Source: an uncultured Christensenellaceae bacterium (GTDB lineage Bacteria > Bacillota > Clostridia > Christensenellales > UBA3700). From it: DNA of 42,696 nt. Within the stretch, counting starts at the first letter, position 1, and the number at the start of each line of letters is the position of its first letter. The position numbers and the translations under genes are program-made. The notes under the pieces are model-generated. The model searched no databases and was not told the DNA's origin. It saw only the letters and a list, made by a program, of their open reading frames with translations. The stretch lies in the NCBI GenBank assembly GCA_944383905.1, contig CALWRI010000014.1, forward strand, positions 1 to 42,696, written 5' to 3'. Below, piece by piece: positions 20,901-29,979 of the stretch.

Positions 20901-21517
20901 TTGAGCTTGCGCTGGCTGGAAGTGGTGTCGATTATCTTTTTGAGCTCTTCGCATTCCTTATCAAGGTCTATTTCCGCAAGGAGTTCCTTTATCGCTTCGG
21001 CGCCCATACCGACGCGGAAAGTACCGCTGCCGTAAGTGTCGAGAGCGTCGTGATATTCCTTGTCGTCAATGATCTGCTTTTTGACAAAATTCGTCGTGCC
21101 CGGGTCGATGACGATATACTTTATAAAGTACAGTACCATCTCGACGTCTCTCGGAGACATATCGAGCGCGAGGCTTATGCGCGAAGGCACGCCCTTAAAA
21201 TACCAGATGTGAGATACGGGAGAAGCGAGTTCGATGTGACCCATTCTCTCGCGTCTGACCTTGGCGCGGGTGACTTCGACGCCGCACTTGTCGCAGATGA
21301 CGCCTTTATATCTGATTCTCTTATATTTACCGCAATGACATTCCCAATCCTTGGTAGGTCCGAATATCCTTTCGCAGAACAGACCGTCTTTCTCGGGTTT
21401 CTGCGTCCTGTAATTGATCGTCTCGGGCTTGGTGACTTCGCCGTGCGACCAGGACCTGATCTTTTCAGGAGATGCAACGCCTATTTGTATCGAGTCGAAA
21501 TTGTTTACTTCTGACAT
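17945..21517 (-). CDS. rpoC: RNA polymerase subunit beta'
   Basis: 1190 residues, normal for Firmicutes. N-terminal zinc finger [20 protein letters not shown] (near residues 60-79), active-site metal motif NADFDGD (near 448), trigger loop and bridge helix region ([12 protein letters not shown]), and the second zinc site with [13 protein letters not shown]. Starts 11 bp after rpoB with GGAGGT. Adjacent to rpoB as usual but not followed by rpsL; metK comes next. Confidence 0.98.
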   Translation of the reverse strand: MSEVNNFDSIQIGVASPEKIRSWSHGEVTKPETINYRTQKPEKDGLFCERIFGPTKDWECHCGKYKRIRYKGVICDKCGVEVTRAKVRRERMGHIELASPVSHIWYFKGVPSRISLALDMSPRDVEMVLYFIKYIVIDPGTTNFVKKQIIDDKEYHDALDTYGSGTFRVGMGAEAIKELLAEIDLDKECEELKKIIDTTSSQRKLKAVKRLEVIEAFRTGNTRPEWMILDVLPVLPPELRPMVPLDGGRYATSDLNDLYRRVINRNNRLKKLLDLGAPDIIVRNEKRMLQEAVDSLIENGRRGKAVVGPGNRELKSLTAMLRGKQGRFRQNLLGKRVDYSGRSVIVVGPELKMYQCGIPKEMALELFKPFVIKKLVDSGKCQNIKNAKRVIEKAKDVAVWDILEEVIKDHPVLLNRAPTLHRLGIQAFEPVLVEGRAIKLHPLVCGAFNADFDGDQMAVHVPLSIEARAEARFLMLSTNNILKLSDGKPIVSPTQDMVIGSYYLTMIKPGGLGEGRHFRNPAEAMMAYQLKQIDLQSKVFIRVEKEIDGVKYHKNLNTTIGRIIFNQAIPQDLHFVPRDTPEQKLDLEIDFLVGKKQLSQIVDNCFKYKGATETSVVLDKIKAQGYKYSTIGAVTASIFDMHIPDKKGEIIKKAEENVLSIEKQYKRGRLTEEDRYRQIVKLWQDAKDEVNNLLFDEKSEDFLGEFNPIWMMANSGARGNKNQISQLCGMRGLVRDPSGKVIELPVKANYREGLTVLEYFISSHGGRKGLADTALKTADSGYLTRRLVDISQAIIVNEQDCGDTKGVVVTAIPGLEPLKDRIDGRYCMDDIVNPETGEVICPKDTLISSDMAKEIEKAGVTAVRIRSVLTCRTKHGVCAKCYGKNMASGNPVKLGEAVGVIAAQSIGEPGTQLTMRTFHTGGVAVSEDITQGLPRVEELFEARKPKGLALVSEKTGTVTVSEDKKTVTVTPDDGSEAEEYKLSFNQKIIVKSGDKIEAGDPLTQGSIYPQDILRTKGVKGAQDYLIKEVQSAYRSAGVEINDKHTEVIIRQMLRNVKIESQGDTNMLPGEYVDIFTYEDENEKTLEAGGRPATAKRTLLGITKAALASESFLSAASFQETARVLTDAAIKNKVDHLRGLKENVILGKLIPAGTGMKMYRNIVAVPQNSVGSNIVEEDISGKFALEDDIDD

Positions 21518-21528
21518 ATTCTACCTCC

Positions 21529-24500
21529 TTATTCGTTGTCGTCGTCCGACGAATTGAACAGATCTCCGTCCTCGCCGTCGCCCAGGTCGTCAAACAGACT
21601 TGCCTCGCCGAACATAGAGGATTCGTCTCCGATGCCGAACACGTCTTCGCCCTCTCCGGACGACAGATCGAATGCGTCGACTTCGTCGAGCTCCTGCTCT
21701 TTCTCGGGAACGTAATCGATGTCCTCGTCCACGTTTTCACGCAGTCCGATCTCTTCTTTGTTCTCGTTGAGCACTTTGACGTCGAGCGCGAGACCCTGGA
21801 ATTCCTTGATAAGGACCTTGAAGGATTCCGGAGTGCCCGGTTCGCTTATCGTGCTGCCCTTTACTATCGACTCGTAAGTCTTGACGCGTCCGACGACGTC
21901 GTCCGACTTGACGGTCAGTATTTCCTGCAATATGTGAGACGCGCCGTATGCTTCGAGCGCCCAGACTTCCATTTCGCCGAATCTCTGTCCGCCGAACTGC
22001 GCTTTACCGCCGAGAGGCTGCTGGGTGACGAGGCTGTACGGCCCCGTCGAACGAGCGTGGATCTTGTCGTCGACGAGGTGGATGAGTTTGAGCATGTACA
22101 TATAGCCGACCGTGACGGGGTTTTCGAACTTCTCGCCCGTTCTGCCGTCGAACAGCTCCATCTTTCCGCTTGCGGGCAGATTGTTTTGCGCAAACAGCTC
22201 TTTTATATCGGATTCCTTCGCTCCGTCGAAGACGGGGGTCGCGATCTTCCAATCGAGCAGTTTCGCGACGAAACCGAGGTGGACTTCAAAGACCTGACCG
22301 ATGTTCATACGCGAAGGAACGCCCATCGGGTTGAGCACTATCTGAAGCGGAGTTCCGTCTGCCATGAAAGGCATATCCTCTTTGGGAAGAACTCTCGAAA
22401 CGACGCCCTTGTTACCGTGACGACCTGCCATCTTGTCGCCCACGCCCAGCTTGCGCTTCTGCGCGATGTAGACTCTGACGACCTTGGTGACGCCCGGAGG
22501 GAGCTCGTCCTTGTTTTCTCTCGTGAACACTTTTACGTCCACGACGATACCGCTCTGTCCGTGCGGGACTTTGAGCGAAGTGTCTCTGACCTCTCTCGCC
22601 TTTTCGCCGAAGATCGCTCTCAAAAGTCTCTCTTCGGGGGTGAGCTCGGTCTCGCCCTTCGGGGTAACTCTGCCGACGAGGATGTCGCCGCTGTGTACTT
22701 CCGCGCCGACCATGATGATACCGTCGTCGTCGAGATACTTGAGCGCGTCGTCGCCGAGGTTGGGAATGTCACGGGTGATCTGCTCTTCGCCGAGTCTCGT
22801 GTCACGGCTTTCGATCTCGTATTCTTCTATATGGATAGAAGTAAACACGTCGTCTTTGACCAGCTCCTCGCTGATGAGGATAGCGTCCTCGTAGTTGTAG
22901 CCCTCCCAGCTCATGTATCCGATGAGGATGTTTCTGCCGAGAGAAAGCTCGCCGTTGTCGGTAGAAGGACCGTCCGCGAGCACCATGCCCTTGACGACTT
23001 TCTGCCCGACGTTGACGATGGGCTTCTGATTTATGCAGGTGCCGTTGTTGGACCTTTCGAATTTCTGAAGTTTGTAAACGTCGACGTCTCCGTCGCCTCT
23101 TTCGACGACGATCTTCGTAGCGTCCATCTGCTTGACGACGCCGTCGTTTTTGGCGATCACCATGACGCCGGAGTCATAAGCTATCTTGTGCTCCATGCCG
23201 GTAGCGATGATAGGAGCCTGCGGGCGCAGGAGCGGAACTGCCTGACGCTGCATGTTGGAACCCATCAACGCACGCGACGTATCGTCGTTTTCGAGGAAGG
23301 GTACGAGGGACGCAGCAACGGAAACGAGCTGTTTGGGCGAAACGTCCATATAGTCCACGGTACGCTTGTCCACCGCGCGGATGTCCTCTCTTATACGGCA
23401 GGTAACGCGGTCTTCGACGAATCTTCCGTCCGCGTCGAGCGGGGTGTTCGCCTGTGCGACGACGTACTTGTCTTCTTCGTCCGCCTGCAGATAATCGACG
23501 TGATCGGTAACGACGATGTCGACGACCTCTCCGTTTTCGTTATACGTCTTTTCGACCTTGCGGTAAGGAGCTTCGATGAAGCCGTACTCGTTGACTCTCG
23601 CATAAGTAGCAAGCGAAGAAATAAGACCGATGTTCTGACCTTCGGGGGTCTCGATCGGGCACAGACGGCCGTAGTGCGAATAGTTGACGTCGCGGACTTC
23701 GAAGCTTGCGCGTTCTCTGTTGAGACCTCCGGGACCGAGAGCGGACAGCTTTCTCTTGTGCGTAAGCTCCGCGATCGGGTTGTGATGATCCATGAACTGC
23801 GACAACTGCGAGCTGCCGAAGAACTCCTTGATCACGCTGGTGACGGGTTTGATGTTTATGAAGGACTGCGCCTTATGGTCTCCCGCGTCCTGCGTGATGG
23901 ACATGCGCTCCTTGATGACCCTGTCGAGTCTCGCCATACCGATGCGCAGCTGGTTCTGGAGCAATTCTCCGACCGATCTGACTCTGCGGTTTGCGAGGTG
24001 GTCGATGTTGTCGGCCACGCCGAAACCGTGCACGAGTCCGAGGTTGTAGCAGACCGAAGACACGATGTCGTCGAGCGTGACGTGCTTGATGACGAGGTTG
24101 TCCTTATCCGATCTGATGAGAGCTTTGAACTCTTCGTCGGACATATTCTGCTCCTCTTTGATCTTGATGAGGTTTTTGAGCTCGGGGAGATATACCTTTT
24201 CGAGTATTCCGAGAGACTTGGGATCGCACTCGTCCTTGTTCCAGCCGAGGTATGCCGCCATATCGACGGTATTGTTGCCGGTGAGTTTGAACTCTCCGCC
24301 TTCCGGGGTAGCGATAAACGCGACGTTGACGCCCGCGTTCTGGATCTCGACCGCCTTTTCGGGGCTGATCACCTCTCCCGCGACGGCGAGCACTTCTCCG
24401 TCCTCGGTGACGACGTCTCTCGTGATCTTCTGATTTTCAAGTCTCGAAGAGAGCGCGAGCTTCTTGTTGACCTTGTATCTGCCGACGCGCATCAGATCGT

Positions 24501-25302
24501 ACTTGCGCGAATCGTAGAACGTGCTTCTGATAAGTTGGGTCACGCCGTCCATCGTGGGGATCTCGCCCGGCTTCATCTTTCTGTAAAGCTCGATCTTTGC
24601 GTCGTCCTCGGTCCTGGCGTTGCCGTCCTTTGCAATCGTAGCCTTGAGCATCTCCTCTTCGCCGAACAACTCGTAAAGCTGCTCGTCGCTGCCGTAGCCG
24701 AGAGCGCGCATGAGTACGCTTGCCGTGACCTTGCGGGTGCGGTCCACGCTGACCCACAGTATGCCGTTGGCGTCCTGCTTGAATTCAAGCCATGCGCCTC
24801 TGTTGGGCATCACGGTCGTCTCATATCTCGGAGTGCCCGACCTGTCGAGAGTGAAAGTGCTGTACACGCCGGGGCTTCTGACGAGCTGGCTGACGATGAC
24901 TCTTTCCGCGCCGTTGATGATAAAGCTGCCGTTTTCGGTCATCAAGGGGAAATCACCCATGAAGACTTCTTCGACGGTCGCTTCACCCGTATCGTTGTGA
25001 ACGAGTCTCACCTTTACCTTGAGCGGCAAAGCGTAAGTAGCGTCGCGGTCCTTGCACTCCTTGATGTCGTACTTGGGCTTTCCTTCCAGCGAGAAACCGA
25101 GGAACTGCAGCTCCATTCTTCCCGCAAAGTCCACGACGGGCGAAAAGTCGTCGAGAACTTCCTGGATGCCTTCGGTGATGAACTGCCGGTAGGAGTCCTT
25201 TTGCAAAGCGATCAGATACGGAATGTCGAGAGTGTCTTTGATCGTAGCAAAGCTCAATCTTTCGGTATTGCCGTACTTAACCTTGTGAATGTGTTGAGGC
25301 AT
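21529..25302 (-). CDS. rpoB: RNA polymerase subunit beta
   Basis: 1257 residues. The rifampicin pocket reads [13 protein letters not shown]...[13 protein letters not shown]: the key Asp516, His526 and Ser531 equivalents are present, so no obvious resistance change, though the 529 position is Lys rather than the usual Arg. C-terminal [20 protein letters not shown] and the acidic tail are typical. GGAGG precedes the ATG. rplL is not upstream; instead two perfect consensus promoters and a ~140-nt structured leader drive it. Confidence 0.98.
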   Translation of the reverse strand: MPQHIHKVKYGNTERLSFATIKDTLDIPYLIALQKDSYRQFITEGIQEVLDDFSPVVDFAGRMELQFLGFSLEGKPKYDIKECKDRDATYALPLKVKVRLVHNDTGEATVEEVFMGDFPLMTENGSFIINGAERVIVSQLVRSPGVYSTFTLDRSGTPRYETTVMPNRGAWLEFKQDANGILWVSVDRTRKVTASVLMRALGYGSDEQLYELFGEEEMLKATIAKDGNARTEDDAKIELYRKMKPGEIPTMDGVTQLIRSTFYDSRKYDLMRVGRYKVNKKLALSSRLENQKITRDVVTEDGEVLAVAGEVISPEKAVEIQNAGVNVAFIATPEGGEFKLTGNNTVDMAAYLGWNKDECDPKSLGILEKVYLPELKNLIKIKEEQNMSDEEFKALIRSDKDNLVIKHVTLDDIVSSVCYNLGLVHGFGVADNIDHLANRRVRSVGELLQNQLRIGMARLDRVIKERMSITQDAGDHKAQSFINIKPVTSVIKEFFGSSQLSQFMDHHNPIAELTHKRKLSALGPGGLNRERASFEVRDVNYSHYGRLCPIETPEGQNIGLISSLATYARVNEYGFIEAPYRKVEKTYNENGEVVDIVVTDHVDYLQADEEDKYVVAQANTPLDADGRFVEDRVTCRIREDIRAVDKRTVDYMDVSPKQLVSVAASLVPFLENDDTSRALMGSNMQRQAVPLLRPQAPIIATGMEHKIAYDSGVMVIAKNDGVVKQMDATKIVVERGDGDVDVYKLQKFERSNNGTCINQKPIVNVGQKVVKGMVLADGPSTDNGELSLGRNILIGYMSWEGYNYEDAILISEELVKDDVFTSIHIEEYEIESRDTRLGEEQITRDIPNLGDDALKYLDDDGIIMVGAEVHSGDILVGRVTPKGETELTPEERLLRAIFGEKAREVRDTSLKVPHGQSGIVVDVKVFTRENKDELPPGVTKVVRVYIAQKRKLGVGDKMAGRHGNKGVVSRVLPKEDMPFMADGTPLQIVLNPMGVPSRMNIGQVFEVHLGFVAKLLDWKIATPVFDGAKESDIKELFAQNNLPASGKMELFDGRTGEKFENPVTVGYMYMLKLIHLVDDKIHARSTGPYSLVTQQPLGGKAQFGGQRFGEMEVWALEAYGASHILQEILTVKSDDVVGRVKTYESIVKGSTISEPGTPESFKVLIKEFQGLALDVKVLNENKEEIGLRENVDEDIDYVPEKEQELDEVDAFDLSSGEGEDVFGIGDESSMFGEASLFDDLGDGEDGDLFNSSDDDNE

Positions 25303-25356
25303 TATTGACCCTCCTTAAAATTTGTCCGACTAAAACGCGTATGCGTATATAAAAAC

Positions 25357-25421
25357 GCGAAAATCTCCCCTTACCCGACATCTCTTTCTTTCCGCCGGCG
25401 GGGATATGTTGCTATTTTCGC
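25357..25421 (-). promoter_or_regulatory. possible attenuator hairpin in the rpoB leader
   Basis: Perfect 8-bp outer arms (GCGAAAAT 25357-25364 with ATTTTCGC 25414-25421 in plus coordinates) close a long loop that holds a second CCCC/GGGG pairing. On the RNA it is followed by GUUUUUAU. Placement between the promoter and rpoB suggests attenuation; no known family is recognised. Confidence 0.45.
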
Positions 25422-25446
25422 ATTTTACATACTAACGCAAATATAC

Positions 25447-25475
25447 ATTATAAAGAAAACAACCAACCGTGTCAA
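25447..25475 (-). promoter_or_regulatory. rpoB promoter P2 (perfect consensus)
   Basis: TTGACA (25470-25475), 17-bp spacer, TATAAT (25447-25452). Predicted start near 25440, giving a leader of about 140 nt. Confidence 0.92.
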
Positions 25476-25529
25476 CGGTTTTTCGAAAAAATATCAGAAA
25501 AAAATTTGTCGCGCCAAAAGCACTCTCTT

Positions 25530-25558
25530 ATTATAGTATCCTGACTGGGCGTTGTCAA
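25530..25558 (-). promoter_or_regulatory. rpoB promoter P1 (perfect consensus)
   Basis: TTGACA (25553-25558), 17-bp spacer, TATAAT (25530-25535), 83 bp upstream of P2. The stretch 25303-25651 holds only these promoters, the rpoB leader and the next gene's terminator. Confidence 0.92.
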
Positions 25559-25591
25559 TACCCTGTTTTTGCCGTTTATCCGGTATGCCGC

Positions 25592-25625
25592 AAAAAAACG
25601 CTCCGTCCGAAGACGAAGCGTTTTT
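25592..25625 (-). terminator. intrinsic terminator after the membrane-anchored protein
   Basis: Perfect 9-bp stem (25594-25602 with 25617-25625) with seven U on the minus-strand 3' side. Confidence 0.88.
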
Positions 25626-25651
25626 GAAAACACTGTTTCCTTCTTCTCTGT

Positions 25652-26158
25652 TCAGCCGAAGATCTCTGCGATTATCTGCCGAGCGTCGCCGCCGTGTATC
25701 ACTATGAACGCACCCTCGGGCATACCCGTCTGCCACCTGATCTCCGTCGTGCCGTCCTCATAGACGTTACCGCTCATGAAAAGACTTTTCATCTGATCTC
25801 TGAATTCGTCGGTGGATACCGGCTCGCAGGACAGCTCGTCGGAATAACGACAGTTCTCCTTGTCGACTATGTACAACTCGACGAGTACGTCTTCGCTTTC
25901 GCTCTCAACGTAAAACGACAGACACTCGCCCACATCCACCATGCCGAATTTCAGATCGTATCCTTCGGCGTTTTCAGGGTATTTGAAAATGGAAAACGAA
26001 ACTTTGACGTCGTCGTTGTCATAACGGGTAAATTCCGACAAAACTCTGTCTTTTTCGTCAAATCTCCACACCGAAAGATTGATCATGTACACGTTGACGA
26101 GAAGGAGCGCTACAATCAGAACGATAAGCACCGTATAAACCGTAATCTTCTTTGCCAT
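25652..26158 (-). CDS. membrane-anchored protein of unknown function
   Basis: 168 residues from the ATG at 26158, which has GAGGTG upstream; the longer upstream reading overlaps the preceding small gene. One N-terminal membrane helix (about residues 5-26), then an acidic ~140-residue outer domain with no cysteine-rich or catalytic motif that I recognise. Probably N-in, C-out. It follows the 36-residue gene by 8 bp and ends at a strong terminator, so the two form an operon. Confidence 0.75.
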   Translation of the reverse strand: MAKKITVYTVLIVLIVALLLVNVYMINLSVWRFDEKDRVLSEFTRYDNDDVKVSFSIFKYPENAEGYDLKFGMVDVGECLSFYVESESEDVLVELYIVDKENCRYSDELSCEPVSTDEFRDQMKSLFMSGNVYEDGTTEIRWQTGMPEGAFIVIHGGDARQIIAEIFG

Positions 26159-26166
26159 GGTCCACC

Positions 26167-26277
26167 TCACGCAACGCAGAAATTGATCAGGATCATCGTT
26201 ACCGCAGAGACGAGCAACACCGCGCAGACTACGCTGCACGCAATCACAAACTTTTTGGATATCTTTTCGTCTTTCAT
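26167..26277 (-). CDS. 36-residue single-helix membrane protein
   Basis: MKDEKISKKFVIACSVVC..., 36 residues: a short charged N-terminus followed by one hydrophobic helix ending in INFCVA. A GGGGGGA site precedes the ATG, a promoter lies at 26316-26344, and the stop is 8 bp before the start of the next membrane protein. Its layout echoes the N-terminus of that next protein (MAKKITVY + helix). Function unknown; a small membrane partner is plausible. Confidence 0.65.
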   Translation of the reverse strand: MKDEKISKKFVIACSVVCAVLLVSAVTMILINFCVA

Positions 26278-26315
26278 ACTTCCCCCCGCGCTATGCGCAT
26301 GCATTCTATATTTAT

Positions 26316-26344
26316 ATGATAAATCAAATCTGAACCCGTTTCAA
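26316..26344 (-). promoter_or_regulatory. promoter of the two-gene membrane-protein operon
   Basis: TTGAAA (26339-26344), 17-bp spacer, TATCAT (26316-26321), about 32 bp before the 36-codon gene. Confidence 0.65.
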
Positions 26345-26435
26345 TACTTTTTTTAACAATCGGGCGTCTACGTTTTGGCGACTGCCTATAAAACTGGGTT
26401 TTTCGCAGTATTTTTTCCGGCTTTGACTGCGGGTA

Positions 26436-26464
26436 TTGCATACGCGCGCGGATTTTGCTATAAT
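26436..26464 (+). promoter_or_regulatory. promoter of the HAD-rqcP-ispDF operon
   Basis: TTGCAT (26436-26441), 17-bp spacer, TATAAT (26459-26464). The -10 ends 7 nt before the ATG at 26472, so transcription would start at or next to the start codon (leaderless). Confidence 0.75.
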
Positions 26465-26471
26465 GTTTTAT

Positions 26472-27170
26472 ATGAGTAAAATAAAAAACGTAATATTCGA
26501 TTTTGACATGACGCTCGGCTTCCGCACCACGATGTGGACGGATACCGTAAAAGAACTTCTGCTTGAAAACAACGTATACGCGACAAGCGAACAGATACGC
26601 CCGATAACCCACGGCAACGTCTACCCGTGGAGTGACCCCGCCCTTTCTCACCGAGAATTTTTCAAGGGCAAAGGCTGGTGGGAGACCGTGTCGGAAAACA
26701 TTGCGAACGGACTTGCCGAAAACGAGGTCTGCACGAAACGCGAAGCGGACGAAGCCATGAAGGGATTGCGCGAGAGATTTTGCGATCTCCGTTTCTGGAA
26801 GCTCTTTCCCGACACTCTCGACACGCTTGAAAAGCTCTCGTCTCAAGGCTACCTGCTCTCTCTCGTATCCAACCATATCCCCGAAGCGAGAGAGATATTC
26901 AACCATCTCGGGCTCGGCGCGTATTTTACGCGCATGGTGATCTCGTCCGAAGAAGAATACGAAAAACCTCATACGACCGTGCTCCTCAAAGCTCTCGGAG
27001 ATTTCGACAAGGATAAAACGGTGCTGGTCGGAGACAATTATTTCGCGGACGTTCTTGGCGCGCTGCAATTCGGTATGGGCGCCGTACTCGTCCGAAAACC
27101 CAACTTGACGGGTTACAACTACTATTGCAAAACGCTCGCGGAACTGCCCGCGCTTTTGAAAAGGATGTAA
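26472..27170 (+). CDS. HAD-family hydrolase
   Basis: 232 residues. HAD motifs in order: DFDMT (motif I, Asp nucleophile, residues 10-14), VSN (motif II), EKPH (motif III Lys) and GDNYFADV (motif IV). A helical cap between motifs I and II marks subfamily IA; likely a small-molecule phosphatase of unknown substrate. The ATG at 26472 has no ribosome binding site and lies 7 nt after a TATAAT. Its stop is 1 bp before the rqcP start, so it heads the operon. Confidence 0.88.
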   Translation: MSKIKNVIFDFDMTLGFRTTMWTDTVKELLLENNVYATSEQIRPITHGNVYPWSDPALSHREFFKGKGWWETVSENIANGLAENEVCTKREADEAMKGLRERFCDLRFWKLFPDTLDTLEKLSSQGYLLSLVSNHIPEAREIFNHLGLGAYFTRMVISSEEEYEKPHTTVLLKALGDFDKDKTVLVGDNYFADVLGALQFGMGAVLVRKPNLTGYNYYCKTLAELPALLKRM

Positions 27171-27171
27171 T

Positions 27172-27423
27172 ATGAGACTTGACAAATTTCTTAAAGTTTC
27201 GAGAATAATCAAACGCCGTACCGTCGCAAACGAAGCGTGCGACGGCGGAAGAGTCGAGATAAACGGCAGACCCGCAAAGGCGGGCGCGCAGGTAAAGGTC
27301 GGCGACGTCGTCGCGTTGCGCTTCGGCGACCGCACTTTCAGATTCCGCATCCTCGTCGTCGAAGAAACGGTCAAAAAACAGGATACCGCGGAAATGTACG
27401 AGGTCCTCACAGATGAAATTTGA
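27172..27423 (+). CDS. rqcP: S4-domain RNA-binding protein RqcP
   Basis: 83 residues, nearly all S4 domain, starting MRLDKFLKVSRIIKRRTVAN as in Bacillus YabO/RqcP. Known role: with RqcH on stalled 50S-peptidyl-tRNA complexes, it supports C-terminal alanine tailing in ribosome quality control. AAAGGA site overlaps the end of the HAD gene. Its 3' end overlaps the ispDF start by 11 bp, indicating translational coupling. Confidence 0.9.
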   Translation: MRLDKFLKVSRIIKRRTVANEACDGGRVEINGRPAKAGAQVKVGDVVALRFGDRTFRFRILVVEETVKKQDTAEMYEVLTDEI

Positions 27424-28549
27424 CGTGATAATACCCTGCGGCGGCTCCGGTTCCCGCACGGGACTTCAATACAACAAACTGTTTGCCGACATCGGCGGCG
27501 CAAAGGTGATCGAAAAGACGATCTCCGCCTTTTGCCGCGACGACGTGCAAAAGATAATCCTTCCCTGCTCCGACGGCGACAGAGCGGCTTTCGGAGAGAT
27601 CGCAAAGAACTTTGACAAAGAAATAATCCTCGTCTGCGGCGGCGACACACGCGGAAAGTCGGTCACAAACGCGCTCGCGCACGTCACGGCGGAATACGTC
27701 GCGATACACGACGGCGCGCGGCCTTTCGTAAGCAAAGCGGTGATAGACGACGCGTTTTCCTCCGCGCTCGCTCACGGCGCCGCAGTCGCCTGCATACCCG
27801 TCGCCGACAGTTTGCGAAAAAAAACCGCGGACGGCTCCGAAGCGGTCGACCGCAGCGAATATTTCGCGGTACAGACGCCGCAGGTGTTCCGCACGCAAGA
27901 GATCGCACGCGCATACGCCCTCGCGGACGAAGATGGCTTTTCCGCGACCGACGACGCGGCGGTATACGAAAGATACTTCAAAAAAGTCGCCATCTCCCGC
28001 GGCGAACCCGCCAACACGAAGATAACGACCTTTGAAGACGTGTGCAGATGCGCGCCGCGCGGATTCCGCGTCGGTTCGGGCTGGGACACTCACGCCCTTG
28101 CGGAAGGCAGAAAGCTCGTCCTCGGAGGAGTCCTTATCCCGCACGTCAAAGGACTTGTAGGACACTCGGACGCGGACGTGCTCGTCCACGCGGTAATGGA
28201 CGCGGTGCTCGGCGCGCTGGGAAGACGAGACATAGGCAAGCTCTTCCCCGATACCGATCCCGCATACGCAGGCGCGGACAGCATGAAGCTGCTCTCCGTC
28301 GTCGTCGGACTGATGAACGAAGACGGATACGCGCTGAACAATCTGTCGGCGGTGGTAATGGCTCAAAAACCCAAGCTGTCCCCCTACATTCCGACAATGC
28401 AAAAAAATCTCGCCGCCGCGTTCGGAGCGGACGAAAGCGCGATAAACGTGGCTGCGACGACGACAGAAAAACTCGGCATGACGGGAAGAGAGGAAGGCAT
28501 AAGCGCGTTCTGCTACTGCTCTCTCTCGAAAAAACGACCCGCCGTTTAA
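27413..28549 (+). CDS. ispDF: bifunctional IspD/IspF enzyme of the MEP isoprenoid pathway
   Basis: 378 residues, a natural fusion. Residues 1-220 are IspD (CDP-ME synthase: nucleotide-binding start IIPCGGSGSR, then HDGARPF). Residues ~221-378 are IspF (MEcPP synthase: GSGWDTHAL with the metal-binding D-x-H, then GHSDADVLVHAVMDAVLGA, and C-terminal TTTEKLG). It catalyses the third and fifth MEP steps; IspE must be elsewhere. The start ATG lies inside rqcP with GAGGT upstream. Confidence 0.95.
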   Translation: MKFDVIIPCGGSGSRTGLQYNKLFADIGGAKVIEKTISAFCRDDVQKIILPCSDGDRAAFGEIAKNFDKEIILVCGGDTRGKSVTNALAHVTAEYVAIHDGARPFVSKAVIDDAFSSALAHGAAVACIPVADSLRKKTADGSEAVDRSEYFAVQTPQVFRTQEIARAYALADEDGFSATDDAAVYERYFKKVAISRGEPANTKITTFEDVCRCAPRGFRVGSGWDTHALAEGRKLVLGGVLIPHVKGLVGHSDADVLVHAVMDAVLGALGRRDIGKLFPDTDPAYAGADSMKLLSVVVGLMNEDGYALNNLSAVVMAQKPKLSPYIPTMQKNLAAAFGADESAINVAATTTEKLGMTGREEGISAFCYCSLSKKRPAV

Positions 28550-28642
28550 CGCGGCGATTGTCGAAAATCCGGCATAATCCGCACAGATCAGGAAATAATA
28601 CAGACAAAGGCATTGGCAATTATCGGCAAAAGAAAAAAACTG

Positions 28643-28672
28643 TTGGCTTTTGTTCCGCCCGTCTGTTACAAT
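28643..28672 (+). promoter_or_regulatory. possible promoter of the 104-residue membrane protein
   Basis: TTGGCT (28643-28648), 18-bp spacer, TACAAT (28667-28672). The -10 ends 6 nt before the ATG, a leaderless layout. The -35 is weak. Confidence 0.5.
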
Positions 28673-28678
28673 GAGTGT

Positions 28679-28993
28679 ATGAAAGAACAGAAAATCACAA
28701 AAACGTCAATAATATTCAACGACATTTTCGTCGCGGTCGGAGTACTCGTAGCCGCATTCGGGCTCATTTCAGTATTCGCCGTCGGCGGATTCGGCGCAGT
28801 ATGTTCCGTCCTGGGCGTGTTCAGAAGTTTCACCGCGGACGACGTGCTCGTCTCTCTCGTCCTGTCGCTGTGCGGACTCTGCACCGCGATACTGATGTTT
28901 TACCTCGGTTTTCTCGTCAGCAGAGTTTTTCTCGACGGATTTTCGGACTATATCCTGTCCCGCCGGAAAAAGCTTGCGGCTATGAAAAAATAA
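28679..28993 (+). CDS. small membrane protein of unknown function
   Basis: 104 residues from the ATG at 28679: charged N-terminus, two to three hydrophobic segments (about 12-48 and 58-85) and a basic C-terminus (SRRKKLAAMKK). No family recognised. No ribosome binding site precedes the ATG, and a TACAAT lies 6 nt upstream. A strong terminator follows 14 bp after the stop, so it is a single-gene transcript. The 129 bp before it show nothing else. Confidence 0.65.
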   Translation: MKEQKITKTSIIFNDIFVAVGVLVAAFGLISVFAVGGFGAVCSVLGVFRSFTADDVLVSLVLSLCGLCTAILMFYLGFLVSRVFLDGFSDYILSRRKKLAAMKK

Positions 28994-29006
28994 ACGCAAA
29001 ATACCG

Positions 29007-29029
29007 CCGCGGTCCGACCGCGGTTTTTT
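29007..29029 (+). terminator. intrinsic terminator after the 104-residue membrane protein
   Basis: Perfect 7-bp GC-rich stem (29007-29013 with 29017-29023, 3-nt loop) followed by six T. Confidence 0.93.
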
Positions 29030-29059
29030 CTCTTTTTCGGATTATCTCGCGAATTTTTT

Positions 29060-29099
29060 ACAAAATTCGACAAGTAAAATACAATTTTGTACAAAATTC
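29060..29099 (+). promoter_or_regulatory. possible operator: 0A box and 10-bp direct repeat
   Basis: TTCGACA (29066-29072) matches the Spo0A-box consensus. The 10-mer TACAAAATTC occurs at 29060-29069 and again at 29090-29099, exactly 30 bp apart (about three helix turns). A near-match TTCGACT lies at 29156-29162, downstream of the predicted start site. All are directly upstream of the Spo0A-like gene. Confidence 0.45.
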
Positions 29100-29111
29100 T
29101 TTATAAAACGA

Positions 29112-29141
29112 TTGACGGCTTTTACGCCTTGATTGTATAAT
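29112..29141 (+). promoter_or_regulatory. promoter of the Spo0A-like gene
   Basis: TTGACG (29112-29117), 18-bp spacer, TATAAT (29136-29141), giving a leader of about 30 nt. Confidence 0.75.
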
Positions 29142-29179
29142 CATATCGTTAAAAATTCGACTTTCAAAAGGTGAAGATC

Positions 29180-29890
29180 ATGAATACCGACGAAAGAGTT
29201 GCCGTTCTCGAGCCGAACGATTCTTTTTGCATGAGAATTTTCGGATTTGTCGCAAAGCAATATCAAAACCGCATCTGCACTCAATTCCGCAATTACGAGG
29301 ATTTCAGGCGCAACTGGACGGCTTTCGACTCCTTTATCTTCAACGAAAATTGCTATATGGTATTTCTGAAGGACTCTCAACTGAATTCCCTTCTCTCCGA
29401 CTGCGCTCAACGCTCTTACGTCATCACCGACGACGACGGCAACCCCCGTCCGATATTTGCGTTGCGTCGCTCCCGCGGCAGGTCTTCGGACGAATTCAAC
29501 GCAAAGCTCGAAGCGATAGAGGACGATTTTTTGAGAGACCTCTTTCTCAAATTGGGTTTCAGACACAATCTGACCGGATGCAGATATCTGAAAACGGCGA
29601 TAAAACTCGCGAGCCGCGATCCGTCTTATCTCAACAAAGGCATAACGAAAAGGCTGTACCCCAAACTCGCGGAGATATTCGACTCAAATCCGAGCAGTAT
29701 CGAACGCGGTATCAGACACGCTTTGAGCGTGTGTTTCGAAAACGGGAAATTCAAAGCGCAGGCGTCCGTCTTCGGCAACTGTTTCGACGGCAGTCACTGC
29801 CCGACCAACGGAGAATTCATAGCGCTCGTCGCGGATATGCTGTCCACCAAAGTCAAAAACGCTTTTTCCGCCGAAATGTACCGCGCCTGA
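29180..29890 (+). CDS. Spo0A-type transcription regulator with degenerate receiver
   Basis: 236 residues from the ATG at 29180 (AAGGTGA upstream; the GTG at 29171 is too close to it). Residues ~115-222 are a clear Spo0A C-terminal DNA-binding domain: ITKRLYPKLAEIF, SSIERGIRHALSV (recognition helix) and PTNGEFIALVADML all align with Bacillus Spo0A. The N-terminal ~110 residues do not keep the receiver acidic pocket (LEPND instead of an Asp-Asp pair; FIFNEN where the phospho-Asp strand should be). Likely a phosphorylation-independent relative rather than true Spo0A. Possible 0A boxes upstream suggest autoregulation. Confidence 0.85.
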   Translation: MNTDERVAVLEPNDSFCMRIFGFVAKQYQNRICTQFRNYEDFRRNWTAFDSFIFNENCYMVFLKDSQLNSLLSDCAQRSYVITDDDGNPRPIFALRRSRGRSSDEFNAKLEAIEDDFLRDLFLKLGFRHNLTGCRYLKTAIKLASRDPSYLNKGITKRLYPKLAEIFDSNPSSIERGIRHALSVCFENGKFKAQASVFGNCFDGSHCPTNGEFIALVADMLSTKVKNAFSAEMYRA

Positions 29891-29944
29891 ACGCCCGCTC
29901 TTTCGCGTATAACGTCGGGGCGAGACGTCGCAGCAAAATAACCG

Positions 29945-29979
29945 CAAAAAAATACGGGGCAAGCCCGTATTTATTTTTC
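29945..29979. terminator. bidirectional terminator between convergent genes
   Basis: Perfect 9-bp stem (29950-29958 with 29964-29972), with A-rich sequence on the left and T-rich on the right, so it works for both the Spo0A-like gene (+) and the GrpB-family gene (-). It overlaps the stop codon of the latter. Confidence 0.88.

Noticed and set aside
23737..23820. Rifampicin-resistance change in rpoB
   Set aside because: The key Asp, His and Ser residues of the pocket are present; Lys at the 529 equivalent is a mild substitution not known to me to confer resistance.
21472..25308. Long open frame (1278 codons) antisense to rpoB, and a similar one antisense to rpoC (18386-21514) and fusA (5706-7748)
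   Set aside because: Open antisense frames arise when the sense genes avoid TTA, CTA and TCA codons in one register, as highly expressed genes here do. They have no ribosome binding sites and no domain content.
28559..28565. TGTCGAA (0A-box match) after ispDF
   Set aside because: A 7-mer is expected a few times per window by chance, and this one is not near a convincing promoter.
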